64,000 nucleotides of DNA, from contig JAZARR010000197.1 in assembly GCA_037389465.1 (NCBI GenBank), positions 4,884,501 to 4,948,500 of the forward strand. Reading direction: 5' to 3'. The notes under the pieces are model-generated. The model was not told the origin of the DNA, did not search any database, and was given only the letters and a program-made list of their open reading frames with translations. The translations under genes were made by a program, and so were the position numbers. This stretch comes from Baylisascaris procyonis. Its lineage: Eukaryota > Nematoda > Chromadorea > Rhabditida > Ascarididae. Position 1 is the stretch's first letter. Each line of letters begins with the position of its first letter. Positions 14,218-27,545 of this stretch are shown here, one piece after another.

Positions 14218-14754
14218 ACATCAATATTTATGAATGTATAAAAAACGCAAAACGTAATATTTGGAAGGCAAAGCGTGTAGGTGGAATCCTGGATAGGCGT
14301 CTTGTATCATTCTGGACAGGGAGATCATCGATTGGAATTCTATTGATGCAAAAAAAAATTCAGAATGGTACCAGCAAAGGAATTTTGGTCCACTCGATCT
14401 CTATTTACCTTATGGCCCCTGCCTATAGACGTTGAAGAGCTATAATCGTTTCAGTTGTGAGACTAAGTTAAAGCTAGTTCTATTCTCCCAGCAAGGCCAT
14501 AGCAGGATTTAACCGAAAATAAACACAAATCAACCCCATTCCCGATTGCGGTCAGACTTTTTTCTGACCATCAACCTGTCAACTCTATAAAAAGGAATAC
14601 TTCCGCAGATTTCACTTCATCTATTGAGCTCACGAGACAGCTCACTTTCAAACAGTTCCATCTCACAAATTATGGCCATCAAATAGGTCCTATTTGGAAG
14701 CCATAGTCTGCAACCTTACCTGCATAAATGCAATAAAGGTTTACAGCTGTCTGT

Positions 14755-15447
14755 TTACCGTGTCAGTGTTTCGGACCAGCAGCATTCAATACACGAAATA
14801 CGGATTGAATGCATTGCATTCATCGGCGCATTTTGACCATTTATGCCACCTGAGGAAAAGAGTGTAAACCAAGAAATTCTTAATTCTTGAGGAGTAGCAC
14901 CCATAAGGAGTCGTAGAAGCATCCACAAGGCTCCAGAGAAAACGGTAAAAAAAAGGAAAGCAAAAAAGAAGTAGATTGAAGGACAGCATGAGTCTATCAA
15001 TAAAATTAGAGAAATAGATACTCCTCAAAGCTTTCACATCAAGAATTGGATGTGTGCATGTCTTGAAGACTCCAATCACTTCGAAAACTTAGCTCAAAAT
15101 TCTAAAGTTACAAACATTGTAACGTGTTACAGAAGGTCATAAGAAAAGAAAACAACTGCATTCGGCCAAAATAAAGTGTAGCTGCTCGTCTGTTTTTCAA
15201 AAAGTACATTCATTACACAGTTGAACTTCCTTTCTTTTTTTTTTTTTACAGCCAATGAAAGCATCAATGACCAAATAATAAAGAAAATGAAAGGCATTTG
15301 AATAAGAAAGCAATTACTGCAGTTATATATCGCATATATAAATATTATAATGAAGCTCATAATCACACCGGAAGCATTAAAAACATATGTAAACACAATG
15401 TTTTTATCGATGTCACAATACAGTGCACCTTGACCAGGTGATTTCAA
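14755..15447 (-). pseudogene. possible decayed 7TM-receptor-like fragments
   Basis: Reading leftward on the minus strand, one open stretch has a long hydrophobic segment (GVIMSFIIIFIYAIYNC) followed by a basic loop KKKKERK. Further left come overlapping open stretches with hydrophobic runs such as FNLLLFCFPFFYRFLW and a short NPYFVY near the end. The order is reminiscent of TM5, loop, TM6 and TM7 of a nematode serpentine receptor. The frame changes between pieces and there is no clear start, so a relic or a chance AT-rich hydrophobic open stretch are both possible. A separate open piece at 17225-17443 on the same strand (DLLVITYGGFIILYYIF) could be a TM2/TM3 remnant. Confidence 0.18.
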
Positions 15448-17864
15448 CTTTTTTTTTTTACGAAGAGTGAATTGAACTCACTAGCAGGTTTAAACGTTAG
15501 AATGCTGTATAGCTCAGTATTTTCATGTAAAATTCCCTTCATTCAAAAATCGATTCAAAATGGCAAACAAACACTGCTAAGGGATATATAAGTAAGGAAC
15601 GTTAGTTAGTAAAGATATTTTCCTCCATATACCTGGATAGGAACATTGATTCGCTTTTAACTGAAAGAATATTGCAGGAATTTTTTATTTAACTTGAAAT
15701 TTTATTGTAAATTGGTATGATTTCATTCATTGAAAAATATGTTTTCGCTTTTCATCCACAAAATTTTGGCCAACCATATTTTCATCTAAAATTACGGGAA
15801 ATCAACCAATACATTATTGGTGATCTTTTTTTTTAGTCGGCATTTCGGATAAGAGGATCCATAAATATACGCATAAAATTAAGTGGGAGGAAAAGTAAAA
15901 AAAGCTGATTACATATGACGAGAAGATAATCCAACGACTCAAACGATGCTCACCAATCCCATAACCATAATTTTTATGGTTCATATGTTGAAATCACCAG
16001 GAATATATATATATATATATAGCTATTCTAATGTCCTTTAATTATAAACATGCATTAGAGCATATTTTATGATAGATTTAATATATTTTCCTACATATTA
16101 AGAACTCATTCTACAACAATAAACAAAATATCAATAATAACATCACATTAAAATATAAGTCTCTAATAAATAATAATTGGAGAATTTGTTAATTTTTAAA
16201 ATTGTTGCCTCAAAAAAAAAAAATGAAAGCAACAATAAAAATAACTGATTCATTCATAATGTTGATGGTCATAGAATAAGAAAACTTCTATCGCATAAGG
16301 TGGAAAAAAAGAGATGAAAAAATTCGACCTGCAAGTGAAACTTTATATCTGAATATCTGAAAAAAACTCACATTATTATGACCAAATCTGGAGGAGGGAC
16401 TATCGTGCATCTAAGCGATCTCTCTCGCAAAAGTTTTCAAATGCAATCAGCCAAGAAAGCTATCGCCATCTTTAACTCAAAACGGCAGCAATTGCTAACA
16501 ACCTGAACGAAAATACGGAAACAAAGGAACTCATCTATCACGTACCTGCTTCATAAAAATCCTCATAATACTGAGTTTTGTATTATCCATCCCATTCAAA
16601 CATGAAATTGGTTAATGATCACCAACCGAGATCAAAAATAACATATATACAATCATGCTTCTACTCAGACCTAGGATATCATCATCTTCATGGAACTGCT
16701 GCCAGCTTGATTTTCCGGCTGTCAAAAAGTGACTAGCGCGTTCGATCCTTTAGCCCCTCTTCCCATATGCATAGTCATTTATCGACCTTCTATATGCACA
16801 ATAAACAAGAGAAAAAAAAATACCATCATCTAATCTCAAACATTTTCCGGTGGCAATCTTCACGTTGAATTTTTAGAGATGATTTTTTAAGGAAAAATTT
16901 TTCTCAACGAGAAATTGTATCAAAAATTTCACAAAAAAGATCTAAACGAAATGAAATTTTATTTCAGGTTTTGCGGTATATGTAGACAAAAAACTAATTG
17001 ACAGTCGCCAATAAAACCTATGCTGTAAATTATGCTCTTACAGCGATAAGTTATATAACAAAAATTTCACCATTTAATTAGGCATAGATAAGAAGGCATC
17101 GATTAGTGAAGCATATTCAATGCAAAACGCTATACCGTTACCCTAGCGACTATTCCATTCTGCAGTATCGTTCGCATTGCGATAACAATGAGGTAGATAA
17201 AATAGTGCATAATCATCGCATTGATCACTTGATAGATTGTAGACATTTTAGATCATCAACGCAACTACCCATAAGATGAGCGTATTTGCCAAGAACGCTG
17301 AAATAAACAATCCTTCTATAGGTGAGCAATTTGTTTCCTATGTTATAACAATATACCTCCATAAGTATGTAAAAAATATAATATAATATAATAAAACCTC
17401 CATAAGTAATAACTAGTAGATCAAAAAGGGCAAACGTAAACAAATATTTTAGAAAATTAAATTAACAGTAATCGTATTCGATGCCACACCTCGTACATAT
17501 AAGAAAGAAACACTGTCCATTAAGACTCATCAATAAAACACCTTTATAATTTTCTCTGACTTGAACGACCATGTAAATTATTCAAAAAAGTAGCGTAATT
17601 CTGTAGCCTATAATCAATGCAAAATGCATATAAATCTTTTCGGAAATTTAAATCCCTATAGTTCTTTTCGCGGATTCGTGGATCAACATGAAATCTGATA
17701 GATGCAATTATCCAGGAATTTATATAATACTCGCCAAATTCCGTAGCTCTAAATTTAGTGATTTTCGAATTATAAGCCTCAAGCAATCTAACATTTTCTG
17801 AGAAGCAAATAATAACGTTGTACATTAACGAGTATGCAACTAGTTTAGAGCCCACAAAAAAATT

Positions 17865-20800
17865 TCAGACAAGCAGCTTGCCTGATAATGAACATCCTCG
17901 ATTGGTGTTGATTCCTTCGTTGCTCAACTCGAGAAGCTTAGTATCCATAACGTCACGTCTACCAAGTTCAGCTTCTGATAACGCTATTCTTTCATCACCT
18001 GTTAAATCACTACCTTTAAAACCATCCAATTTCCATTTGCTTACTTGACTTACGAATAACTACGGAGGTAAGACCCCTTCATGGTTTGATGTTAGTCTGC
18101 AGTGAACCGCCTCAGATAACTTCATTGAACACCGCCAAACTCAAAAAGCATGTTTTATGGATTGTTAATCCTGGAGCGATTTGTTTTTTCCCGAAAACTG
18201 GAAATTAGATTCCCGATTTCTGACAGCCGCCATTTCTATGACAAAGCTAAGCGGCGCAAGCTGCGTGAATCTAAGGAAGGGGGCTCAACTATGAAGAATC
18301 GTTACGCTCGCCCTATCCCCTTTTTTTCTGCTCTTCTCATTAACGCAGCCAAGCGAAAGAAATTGCAGAAAGCTATCAGCCCTATGATCCCTTGAATAAT
18401 CCTCTCACCCTATCTATTGCACGTATAACGACGTTTAATTCAATTCTCACTATGATCCTCCTCTTTTAGCTACAAACGCCAACACCTTTTGGCAATCAGC
18501 ATCGTTTACCTTAGAATAAAAGAAAATGCAAATATGAGTCGACGAATTCAATTCAAATATTTATCAACGTTATTACTCATATTTCCTCAGAACTTCCTCT
18601 CGAAAATAAAATATTCAATGAAATAAAATATTCGAGCATATCCTAGCTAAATATATTTATTAAATTTAAATATTCATAACGAAATACCTCTTAGAATTCG
18701 AAACGGTATCTGATGTTGAGTGTTTTCGTCGATTTCCTTCGATTCTTTCGAAGATATGGGAAAATCCCCTAAAGATATACCAGTGAAAGATTCCTTTCCA
18801 ATCGATATTGTCGAATTCTCCACAGTATCGTGACTCGTTGTAGTGGTTAAACCTCTTGATGTCTCGTTTTTATGGACGCCATCTGTCATTTCGACGTCTT
18901 GAATAATTAAAACTTTCGCTTCACTCTTCATTTCCTTCCGTATATCCTCTTCTTCTTTAGTTGTTTGTTGTCGTTCATTTTCCGTTTGTTGCTCTTCCTC
19001 GACAGATTCATCAGCGGCTAATACACGTAATTCCATCGATGAAACTGCTGAATTAATTTTCCAATCATAAAATTCACCAAAATCCGCCTGAAAGGATGAC
19101 GTCATCAGAAAAAAAAACTTATCAACTTATGAATCAAAAAGATATAAAACTTTTATGAATATACACCCTAAATTATTAAGAAAAAAAAAGATGATTTAAA
19201 TAAGCCAAGTGAATTGTTGCAAGCAAAAATTGATATCAAAATTGCAGTCAATTGGTTCGAAATTTTTTAGTATTGAAGGCGACAAAAATATAGCGCTACA
19301 ATCTACGAGAGTTTTACGGATAAGAAAATCCAACAACATAACCGGATAATACAACCTTCAACAGTTCGTCGATAGTTTCCATATGGAGATTGGTATTTGC
19401 ATCAATGGGAGCGATAAGACAAGACGAAGTGAAATCATCCGAATGCGGTGCATCCTCTCTGATATCGTGTCCACGCCATATAAACATACCCTCCACCACA
19501 TATTTGCAGTAAAATTCTTGCATCTTCTAAATATGCATCGATTTATACAAATTTGCATGTTCAATAAGATATGCGCCAAATGTTGCGGTTAACTTCTGGA
19601 AAATCGAATAGGCACTAAACGGCAAACATTGAAAAGCACCGTTGTACCGAATCAGAGATGTGTAAACTGCTCTATTAAACGACTCCAAAGAGACTCCAAA
19701 AGCGATTCGGAGAATTGGGATCTTTTGCGTGGAAAAGGCGGTCGCACTTCGATAAAATGACAGTCCGCGAGGGTATTTAACGTAAAACTTAAGGATACTG
19801 CAATAAAAACTATCGATCGGCTTATAAAAATATCGCATCCAAATCCTTTTTGCGGTATTCATTGAACTTGTTACAATGATAACTCCGAAGTTAAGAAAAA
19901 TTCATTTAGAAGGAAATAAAATTTTTCTGTACAAATAGTCATAATATTTGAAAAGAATATAAAGAGAGACGAACTTTACTCGTGAAAAAGCGTTTAACAC
20001 GATCCACAATGAAATCCCTCACATCGTTGCTCGCTGCTCTAAAGCCATGAGCCCTCAGCTTATAATATCTGAAAGCTATTCGTATAACACTTACGGGTAT
20101 ATCGAAGGAAATTCCGAATCAGAAAGTAAGAAGTAGACGGAGCTGATTCCATAACCCCTCCTTCCCCTCCCGTTTGTTCTTTCGAACAGAATTTACAAGG
20201 CGGAATTAATTCATCGAAGCCAAAAGGTTTATATCCATCGAATTGTTTTGAATGCTTAAATCCCCCTACTTTGTGGGTTACGATTAGCATATGTTTTCGT
20301 TGTTCTCAAACCTCGTCTAGTGATTTTTACGCGATACCTTATTGTAAACTACATTAAAAATAATTTCAATCATACAGTTCAAGCTCTAAATAGAACCGAA
20401 TTCAAAAAATAATATCAAAATCAATAACAACTAATCGATGATATTTTTCTACCAAAGCATTTCGATTGTGAGCTTATAGACAGCACAGCAAGAGAAAGGC
20501 ATTTTGAATAAATTGATGTTCGCTTACGCTAAAAAATCTCTGATCGATGCGGCTCTTTTTTTTCGTAAGCAAATGAATATTGTCGAAAATTTTCAAAACG
20601 GAAATAAACTCTGCTTATAAAATTCAACATCGATTCAACTCAGCGCTAACTTACTCGAGGATTTTCCAGTACTCAACCTGTCTAGTAGAGATAAATCATT
20701 ATCAAAAAAATAAATAAATAAATTAATTAATTAATAAAATAAAATAAAATAAAATAACATTTTCAACTTTGAACTCCGCCAAAATATAAACAGCTAATCT

Positions 20801-22773
20801 TATTTCGATTCTAAACAACGCGAATCTTATTTCCAACTTCGATGATCCCTATTGAAGTGATTCAATGAAATAAGTATAAATAAATCCAAAAAAAAAACCC
20901 CACCTTTTCACTATTCTTTTACCTCCTCCTCTCTATTTAGAGAAGCAAAAATATTGTATCAACGAATTGCCAATCCAACAACAATAACAACAAGAGACAA
21001 ACCTGAGTAATTTATGTAGGTCACGTGCCATCCAAATATCCCAATCTTCTCTTTCTGCAGTTATCGCAATTTTTCGCTCGCATACGTCTTTCACACCTCG
21101 TCCCGTCAAATCAATTAGATACTGCAATGAAAACTTCTTATTCCTTTCTCTTTCATAATAAAGATCATAAACTAGACCTCTTTTCTTCCTCTCTTCAATT
21201 TTTTTTTATAATTTGATATTTTTCTTAGCAATCGTTAAGGTATCCAACCCCTGCTTCCCTTTACAAAGAATTAAGTCCCCAAGAATTAAACTTTTTGTTT
21301 CCCGGCATTATCAAGGCCTTTTGAGCACTAAAATTGATAGTGAACATGAAGAGGATTGAAAGAGCAGTTTAAAAATAATAGACAATTATATATGCCTCAC
21401 CACATTGCCCTTTTGATCGTCATAAAGACCAATGCTATTCGCTGTAAATTCCCACATCGTTGGCGGTAGAGTGAATGTGGAATTCCATTGTGCGACATCC
21501 AATGGATCTGCCATGAGTTCATTGCGTCTAAGAAATTCGAAAATGCAATAATTCTTATAAATTATAAAATTGAATCACCAAAAAAAAAAAAAAAAATTAT
21601 TGTAACGTGAAATTTCGCCCCTTAGATGAAATTCTCGATGAAAATACCAATCGTCACGGGAAGTTTTTTCTCTCTAATTACGCCATCGCAGACCCAACCC
21701 GAGGTGATTCTAAGTAATCTCTCACTCATAAAACTATACCTAAAGATCATTGACAGCGATGTATTTGCCTAATACAGGAAATATCAACGTAAAGATGTGA
21801 CATATTTGATAAAACAGAGAAAACATTTCAACGCATAACGATGTAAGTTAATGGCCATAAAAATCGGCAATGCGGAAAACATGATCTATTCTTACCTGAA
21901 TGCACTCTTGTGGTCTTTTAGCCTATAAGCCCACTTTACTATCGCCAATATTTCAATTACATATCCATTATTGTTACTATATACCATATAAAAAGTTACT
22001 ATATAAGTAAAATATTTTTAGAATATCCTATTTTCTTATATTTTAAATGCATAAAAAAAAGAAGAACAAATAACCTCACTGGCGAATTAGGATTGCCGAT
22101 AATTATTCTTGTGGAATTGTTGTTTGATAAATCGACACAATTTGGTCGACCAAATGTTCGCACACAAATATCTTTCATCTGTAATCGAATACATATATGG
22201 GGCTATATCACTCTTGCGCTTATTCAATGCAAAAATTCGATGCAAATATCGAAAACGGAAAATTTTACAGTGTAATTATTATTTTTTCAACTACTGAGCA
22301 AAAGAGGTCGCCAATCAATCGCGAATTGGACATTTTGCCCAAAATTTCGCTCATTAATTTAGCGACCAACGTAGCTATGCCTCTCCCACCTCCATTCGCC
22401 TTCCCCTTCCCCTCCCCCCTCTGAAAAAAACATGTCTGCACTAAAGAACGAGAGAAAATTTCTAAAACTTCTATGCATCAATCAAAACCATCAAAAGATT
22501 GTTATAAAATAGTTTTCTTAAATCAAAGATTTTTTGCACTCTATGAAAAGATTTTCAAATGTAAATTTTCTAAGCCAAACAGCAGTATAAAAGCCTTTTG
22601 AGCTATTTAATACTCTTTTTTTATTTCGTGAATAAGTGCTGAAATTTAAGAAGATATGAGCGAAATGGATTCTAAATTTTCAAATTTTTTAGGAAATGAA
22701 TTAAAATTTTTCAAGATGAAAATATGCGAAATGAGCGAAAAATTTCTCTGCGGAAATGGAAAACGATTATATA

Positions 22774-22852
<79 letters not shown>

Positions 22853-25418
22853 TTCATATAAAAAGCTACTTGCAACAATCTTATTATTCAGATCTTCGAG
22901 GAATGCTACATTCAGGAATCAACTTATATTTTGTAGACAGCTTTTTTGGCTGTCTAGATGAAGGCATTAAACATCGACTAGAGGATCGTTGAAAACAAGA
23001 AAAGGTGTTGAGATGTGTTTTAAATGCCCATTTTAAATGCCCAGATTTTCGGGAATTTTCCAAACCGTCAAAGTTAGAGCTTCCGGTACGTAAAATTTTC
23101 AGGAATTCGGCAGGACCGGTTAAGGGAATTTTTTCGAGCATTTCTGCCCTATATAACTCTTCTAAATTGAGTAAGTAAGCCATAACTTGCTAAACGAATA
23201 CTCTTTAAGCTTATCAATCACTAAATCTTTGTGATTTCATTAGCAAAAATTGAAAAAAAAAATAATAATAAAACTATAGGAAATACCTTTTGAATAGTGC
23301 ATGCAGCTTCTCCGTCGATATCAATTGGATTTCTACCAAGAATTGCATCTCTTACAGCATTACCCCATGCAAGGAACATACATCCTGACGATTCTAATTT
23401 CCATATTACATCATCCACCTTAATAAAAATTTTCTTTAAAATTAGCATCTTTGGTGAAATTGGACAATTGTGAAAATTTAATTCCAGAGCTTATTTCACT
23501 TAGCTTATTTTTTATATTTTCTTCTCATATGCAATTGCATAAAGACGTTTTAAGTTCAAACTTAAAATAGTATATTTTTCTTTTTTTTTTCCCAACATTT
23601 TTGATATTTCAGGTTTTTCACCACCTATAATTGAAAGCCTAATATTAGAAGATGAGAGGGAAGGGAGAGATATGACTTGCCCGTAGGTGGTAAGTTTTAA
23701 TTGAACTGAAATTTTCCAACGAATATAGCAGAGGAATATTTTTCACTGAGACATCAGAGGTTATCCTCTCTTTTCTCTCTCTGTAACACTCTCAAGGTTC
23801 GGCTACACGAGGGCATATAACCGTCATATGACTGATAAAAGACCAATGATCAGTAACAATATTATCATCATCTACCAAAATCTATTATGTTTACTCGATG
23901 CCTAAGGATTTTGAATGAAATTTCGGTCTGATTAGACAAATTCCGACAAATTTTGCATAAAGATTTCAAATTTAAAAATTTTAAAGTTTCAATGAATTTT
24001 ACAGCATTTTATAGCTCTAAAATTTGCATAAATGAAATTTATACATAAAATTTTGCGCAAAAATTATTGAAATTATTTAAAAGAGTTCTCTTAAATTAAT
24101 TAAACTACATAAATATTCATCAAGCTTCTACACGCATTTTTTTTTTTTTTTTTGGTTAATAAAGAAATTATAATATTTAATAAAAATAATGAAATAATTA
24201 GCAATATTAAAAACAATAAATATTAAATATACAGTGATATCGGCGAGTCCTCTCACTTTGAGTGATTTCATCCATTGCCAATTGTAATAGAGAATATTAC
24301 TCTTATATAATTTCGCCTTTAGATCGGTGCGTACCCATGGACGAGAGAGATTCTGATATCGTTGTGAGAAATGCACATCCGATGCATGTGATATCTCAAA
24401 TAATATAGTCAACAAGATCACGTAATTCATATAGAAAGAGTGACATCACGAAGGGGAAAATCTTTTTAATAGTAGTTAGTGGGAATGAGCAAGGTGTTGT
24501 CATTAGTAAAAATGGTCAGAGGTAAGAAGATTCCAGATTGCAAGAATTTTTTACAAAAAAAAAAAAAAATTTCTTATGAGACCCATGACTAGTTAAATCG
24601 ACAGTTTTCCAGAAAATATCAGATATGGCTATCTTCGAGGAACAAAGAAGCTAACGGATGGCTTTGAGCTTCTGAAGGCCTTAAAACATTGTCGATGTTA
24701 AAGATGGAAAAAAATTTTTTTTACTGTCAGATGCTAAAATATTAGATATTAAAAGAAATAAATTTTAGCAACGACAATTAAAATACAAAAATATTCGTTC
24801 AATTTCTTTGTTCTCTAATTTTTAATCACTACGTAATTCAGGACCAGCTAAGTTTCTTCTCAGTAAAAATACACCACGAATCGGGTCGCTTAAGGCGTCG
24901 AGCTCTCCTCAGAATCATCTAATGAGTCATGCATCTCCTACAGACACAAAAAAAATCTTTCCTTCAACATTTTAGAAAGTATGAGAAGGATGTTCATGGA
25001 ATCGGAAGCGCAATTTCAAATAATTCTCTAATTTTAGTGCATATTTACAGCTATTAAGTGAAGATACAATGCCGCTCAAGGCCAGGTATAAGATCGAAAA
25101 TTATCAATTCATGCATAAAAAATCATTGATAAACTAGAATTCAAATGTCAGATTAGCTCATGATCAGGATCGCATTTTCATCTCATTCAACAATTTCAGG
25201 AATTAAGGCTAGATTATGAGTAGAGAAATATATACCTCGATAGCATCCGAGCAACTATCCTGTGTACCACCAAGTGAATTCAATGATCGAAATGGTCGAT
25301 GTCGATATTTAATCGGTCTATCAGCTACTAAAATTAAAACTTGATGGGCATTACAACGCATAATTATGAGCAACCATAGTAGACAACCAATAATATAAAG
25401 GTGCACACGGCTGGTCAT
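17865..25418 (-). CDS. secretory-pathway protein with a CCA-adding-enzyme/poly(A)-polymerase head-like domain
   Basis: Eleven exons read right to left: 25236-25418, 24233-24394, 23287-23418, 22075-22178, 21401-21527, 21003-21121, 19980-20068, 19748-19797 (its 3' end provisional), 19356-19526, 18688-19087, 17865-18043 (TGA). They give about 571 residues with matching phases. Residues 1-26 form a signal peptide (hydrophobic core YIIGCLLWLLIIM). Residues about 116-306 follow the head-domain order of class II nucleotidyltransferases: WGNAVRDAILGR, the acidic pair D-I-D (about 148/150), FTANSIGLYDD (counterpart of RRDFTINAL.YD), LIDLTGRGVKDVCERKI (counterpart of IDP.GG..DL....IR) and RDLHKLLRYYKLRAHGF (counterpart of DPLRLLRA.RFA). 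The first Gly of GGAVRD and the Arg-Arg-Asp motif are replaced, so catalysis is doubtful. N-x-S/T sequons in exons 2, 4, 5 and 10 fit ER entry. The C-terminal exon 10 is acidic and Glu-rich. No transmembrane tail is seen. Function unknown. Confidence 0.75.
21401..23418 (-). other. nucleotidyltransferase head-like core, exons 3-5
   Basis: Exon 3 carries GCMFLAWGNAVRDAILGR then NPIDIDGEA, matching the G-G-x-x-R-D and D-x-D strand/turn of tRNA nucleotidyltransferases. Exon 4 carries FGRPNCVD and IIIGNP, corresponding to the strands before the third carboxylate. Exon 5 carries the FTANSIGLYDD motif. Splice phases are 0/0, 0/2 and 2/0, all consistent. The fold assignment rests on motif order and spacing read by eye. 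Confidence 0.65.
22767..22848. repeat. (TA)n microsatellite
   Basis: About 80 bp of uninterrupted TA with a single C, inside intron 3 of the minus-strand secretory gene. Confidence 0.97.
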
Positions 25419-25420
25419 AT

Positions 25421-25433
25421 CTGAAAAAAAAAA
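25421..25433 (-). promoter_or_regulatory. splice-acceptor-like site next to the start ATG (possible trans-splice site)
   Basis: On the minus strand a run of T residues and CAG stand two bases before the ATG of the signal-peptide exon. No upstream coding exon is needed for a complete signal peptide. This is the layout of a spliced-leader acceptor in nematodes, though a 5' UTR intron would look the same. Confidence 0.5.
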
Positions 25434-26460
25434 TGAAATCACAGTCGATAATATAAGCTTAAAATTAGCGCTGAGGCAATAAAACAATCAACGCGAGACA
25501 AGCGTTCGATAAATCACTTTTTCTTTAGATTGTTTTTTATCTTGAAGAAATTTCCGTCTTAGAGGTTGTTTTGCAAACGTCGTTCTAAAATCTCTTTTTT
25601 CCGGTTTTTGAGATCCAGATTAAATCTGATCTCGGATTACAAAAGGGATTGGATTTATCCAAAATCATGGCTTGAGCTCAATATAGTGCAGGCCCCAGAC
25701 ATTTTATTCCCAAAAAAGGTCGTAAAATCATAACCTTTTGCACCAACCCACAAATTCTTACATTCGTTTGAAATTTTGAGAGACGATGCACTAAATTACG
25801 TCATTGCATCACGCAAATTCATAACTTGTAGAGCATTAAGAAAGCGCAATGTAGCTGTGAAAGTTTTTGAGATTATTAGATTAGGTACCACTTAGATTTG
25901 GAAGGATGCAAAATGAAATTCAGGTGAATAGATACAAAGATTAAGGATATAGGATAAGGTGAAAATGAGAGGATATTGAGATGGGATTTAAAAAATTCTA
26001 TCATAACTACGCAACATTCTCCAATAGAGGTGACACTAAATTCCGCTCGAGGATTGTTGCAGTTCGATATATTCCGAATAAAACAAGAAAGCAAATGTTT
26101 TTATTAATTTAATAAAAAAAAAGTGAATTGAAAAAAAATTAAAAAGCTAAATTTAATGAAATTTTTTAATAAAATTAATTAAATTTAAAAAAAATTAAAA
26201 TGCTATCGCATCCTGAAAAAAAAAACATCAAATAAAGTTTAGAATTGAGATGTGAATATTCTTTAATATTGTATCGTTGATGACTATGTGTGGAATGATT
26301 GAGGGGTAAAGCTGTCAATTAGAAGGAAAAGCATTCAACCAAACAAAATGACGTCAAAGAGAACCGATTTTTCGACGAGCAAAAAAAAAAAAAAAGAGCA
26401 GATGATATACACAACATGAAAATAAAATAAAAAGTTTTTAAAAAACCTTCACTCTAAAAT

Positions 26461-26790
26461 GAGTACATCACCGAACCAACCCCCCATTCCCCTTCTTCCA
26501 CGAACAAACCCCCCTAGAAGAGCAAATGATGAACTCTTAATGTTAATTTCTTAGGAATGTGAATGAGAGGGAGAGTGTCGAAGAGCATTCGTGAGCCGTG
26601 AATTTATAAACATTTGCAGCTGCGCAAAACTAATCTATTTTGTTTTTTTTTTTCTTGTCTCAATTTGCTGTTAAATCCTGAAAATGTTCCTCTCCCTTCG
26701 CATCCACAAAACGTTCTTCTACGCCCCCCCCCCCCCTAAAATGCCTCCCTCCTCCTTCCCCACCAAAATCTTTCTCTCCCCTTCCCTTTA
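26461..26790. repeat. C-rich polypyrimidine tracts
   Basis: Two clusters (about 26475-26520 and 26695-26790) rich in CCCC/CCTCC runs, including a run of about ten C. On the minus strand they are G-runs capable of forming G-quadruplexes. They sit just upstream of the minus-strand secretory gene. Confidence 0.7.
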
Positions 26791-27475
26791 AAAAAAGCTT
26801 GTGAACTAAAATTATTCGTCCAAATAGACAAGAAAATATTTTTCTTATAATACACTCAAATTTTAACAAAAAATTTGCATTGAACACCGATATTCTTTTC
26901 GTTAGCAAATTTCATCCATCAAAATATTCATATCATAGGGGCATTGATATTTGCATAGATCACAATGATTTCGAAAGAAAATAAAAACATAAATAAATCG
27001 AAATTTATTCATTACATCTATTTGTGATGGAAGTTGAAATTAAAAAAAAAATTTTTTTTTTTGCATAATATTTCTTAAAATTTACTTTGCCTATCTTAAA
27101 TTTATTATTATATAATATTAAAATAAAAGTTACGATTATAATGGTATAAAAAAGTAAAAAAAAGTTTCGTTCAAATGAACTACAATCTAAATATGCAAAT
27201 ATTGATACAGTAGGATTATAGGCAGAAACGGTATCATAAATTGATTTATGCAAAGTTTCATATCACTTCTACGCATTATTTAAATCATATGAACAACGTT
27301 ATCATAAACTGTTCACACTAATAACAGGTAAGCGTAAACGAACTACAGGTGATGAGTCGACGGATCAATTGACTAGTTTCGAAAATCGACCAATCGATGC
27401 TCAAATGGTCGATCAATTGGATTCGTGATCAACTACTAGCTCTACATGTGGTACGCACAACGCATCTTTCTATTA

Positions 27476-27545
27476 AAACTTAACCAACTTAACCAACCTA
27501 AAACCAACTTAATCAACTTAATCAATTTAAAACCAACTTAATGCA
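27476..27545. repeat. short AACCAACTTAA minisatellite
   Basis: About seven imperfect tandem units of 9-11 bp around aaccaacttaa/aatcaacttaa, with clear drift between units. Confidence 0.8.

Larger units (their letters stand above)
12871..17864. other. intergenic region with no firmly supported gene
   Basis: Between the cortactin stop and the last exon of the minus-strand gene. It holds possible cortactin 3' UTR up to overlapping AATAAA signals at 14208-14217, a G-run near 13150, a short (TA)n near 16002-16021, and several minus-strand open stretches with hydrophobic segments (14755-15447, 17225-17443). Those stretches look faintly like 7TM receptor pieces but cannot be joined into a gene. 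Confidence 0.5.
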
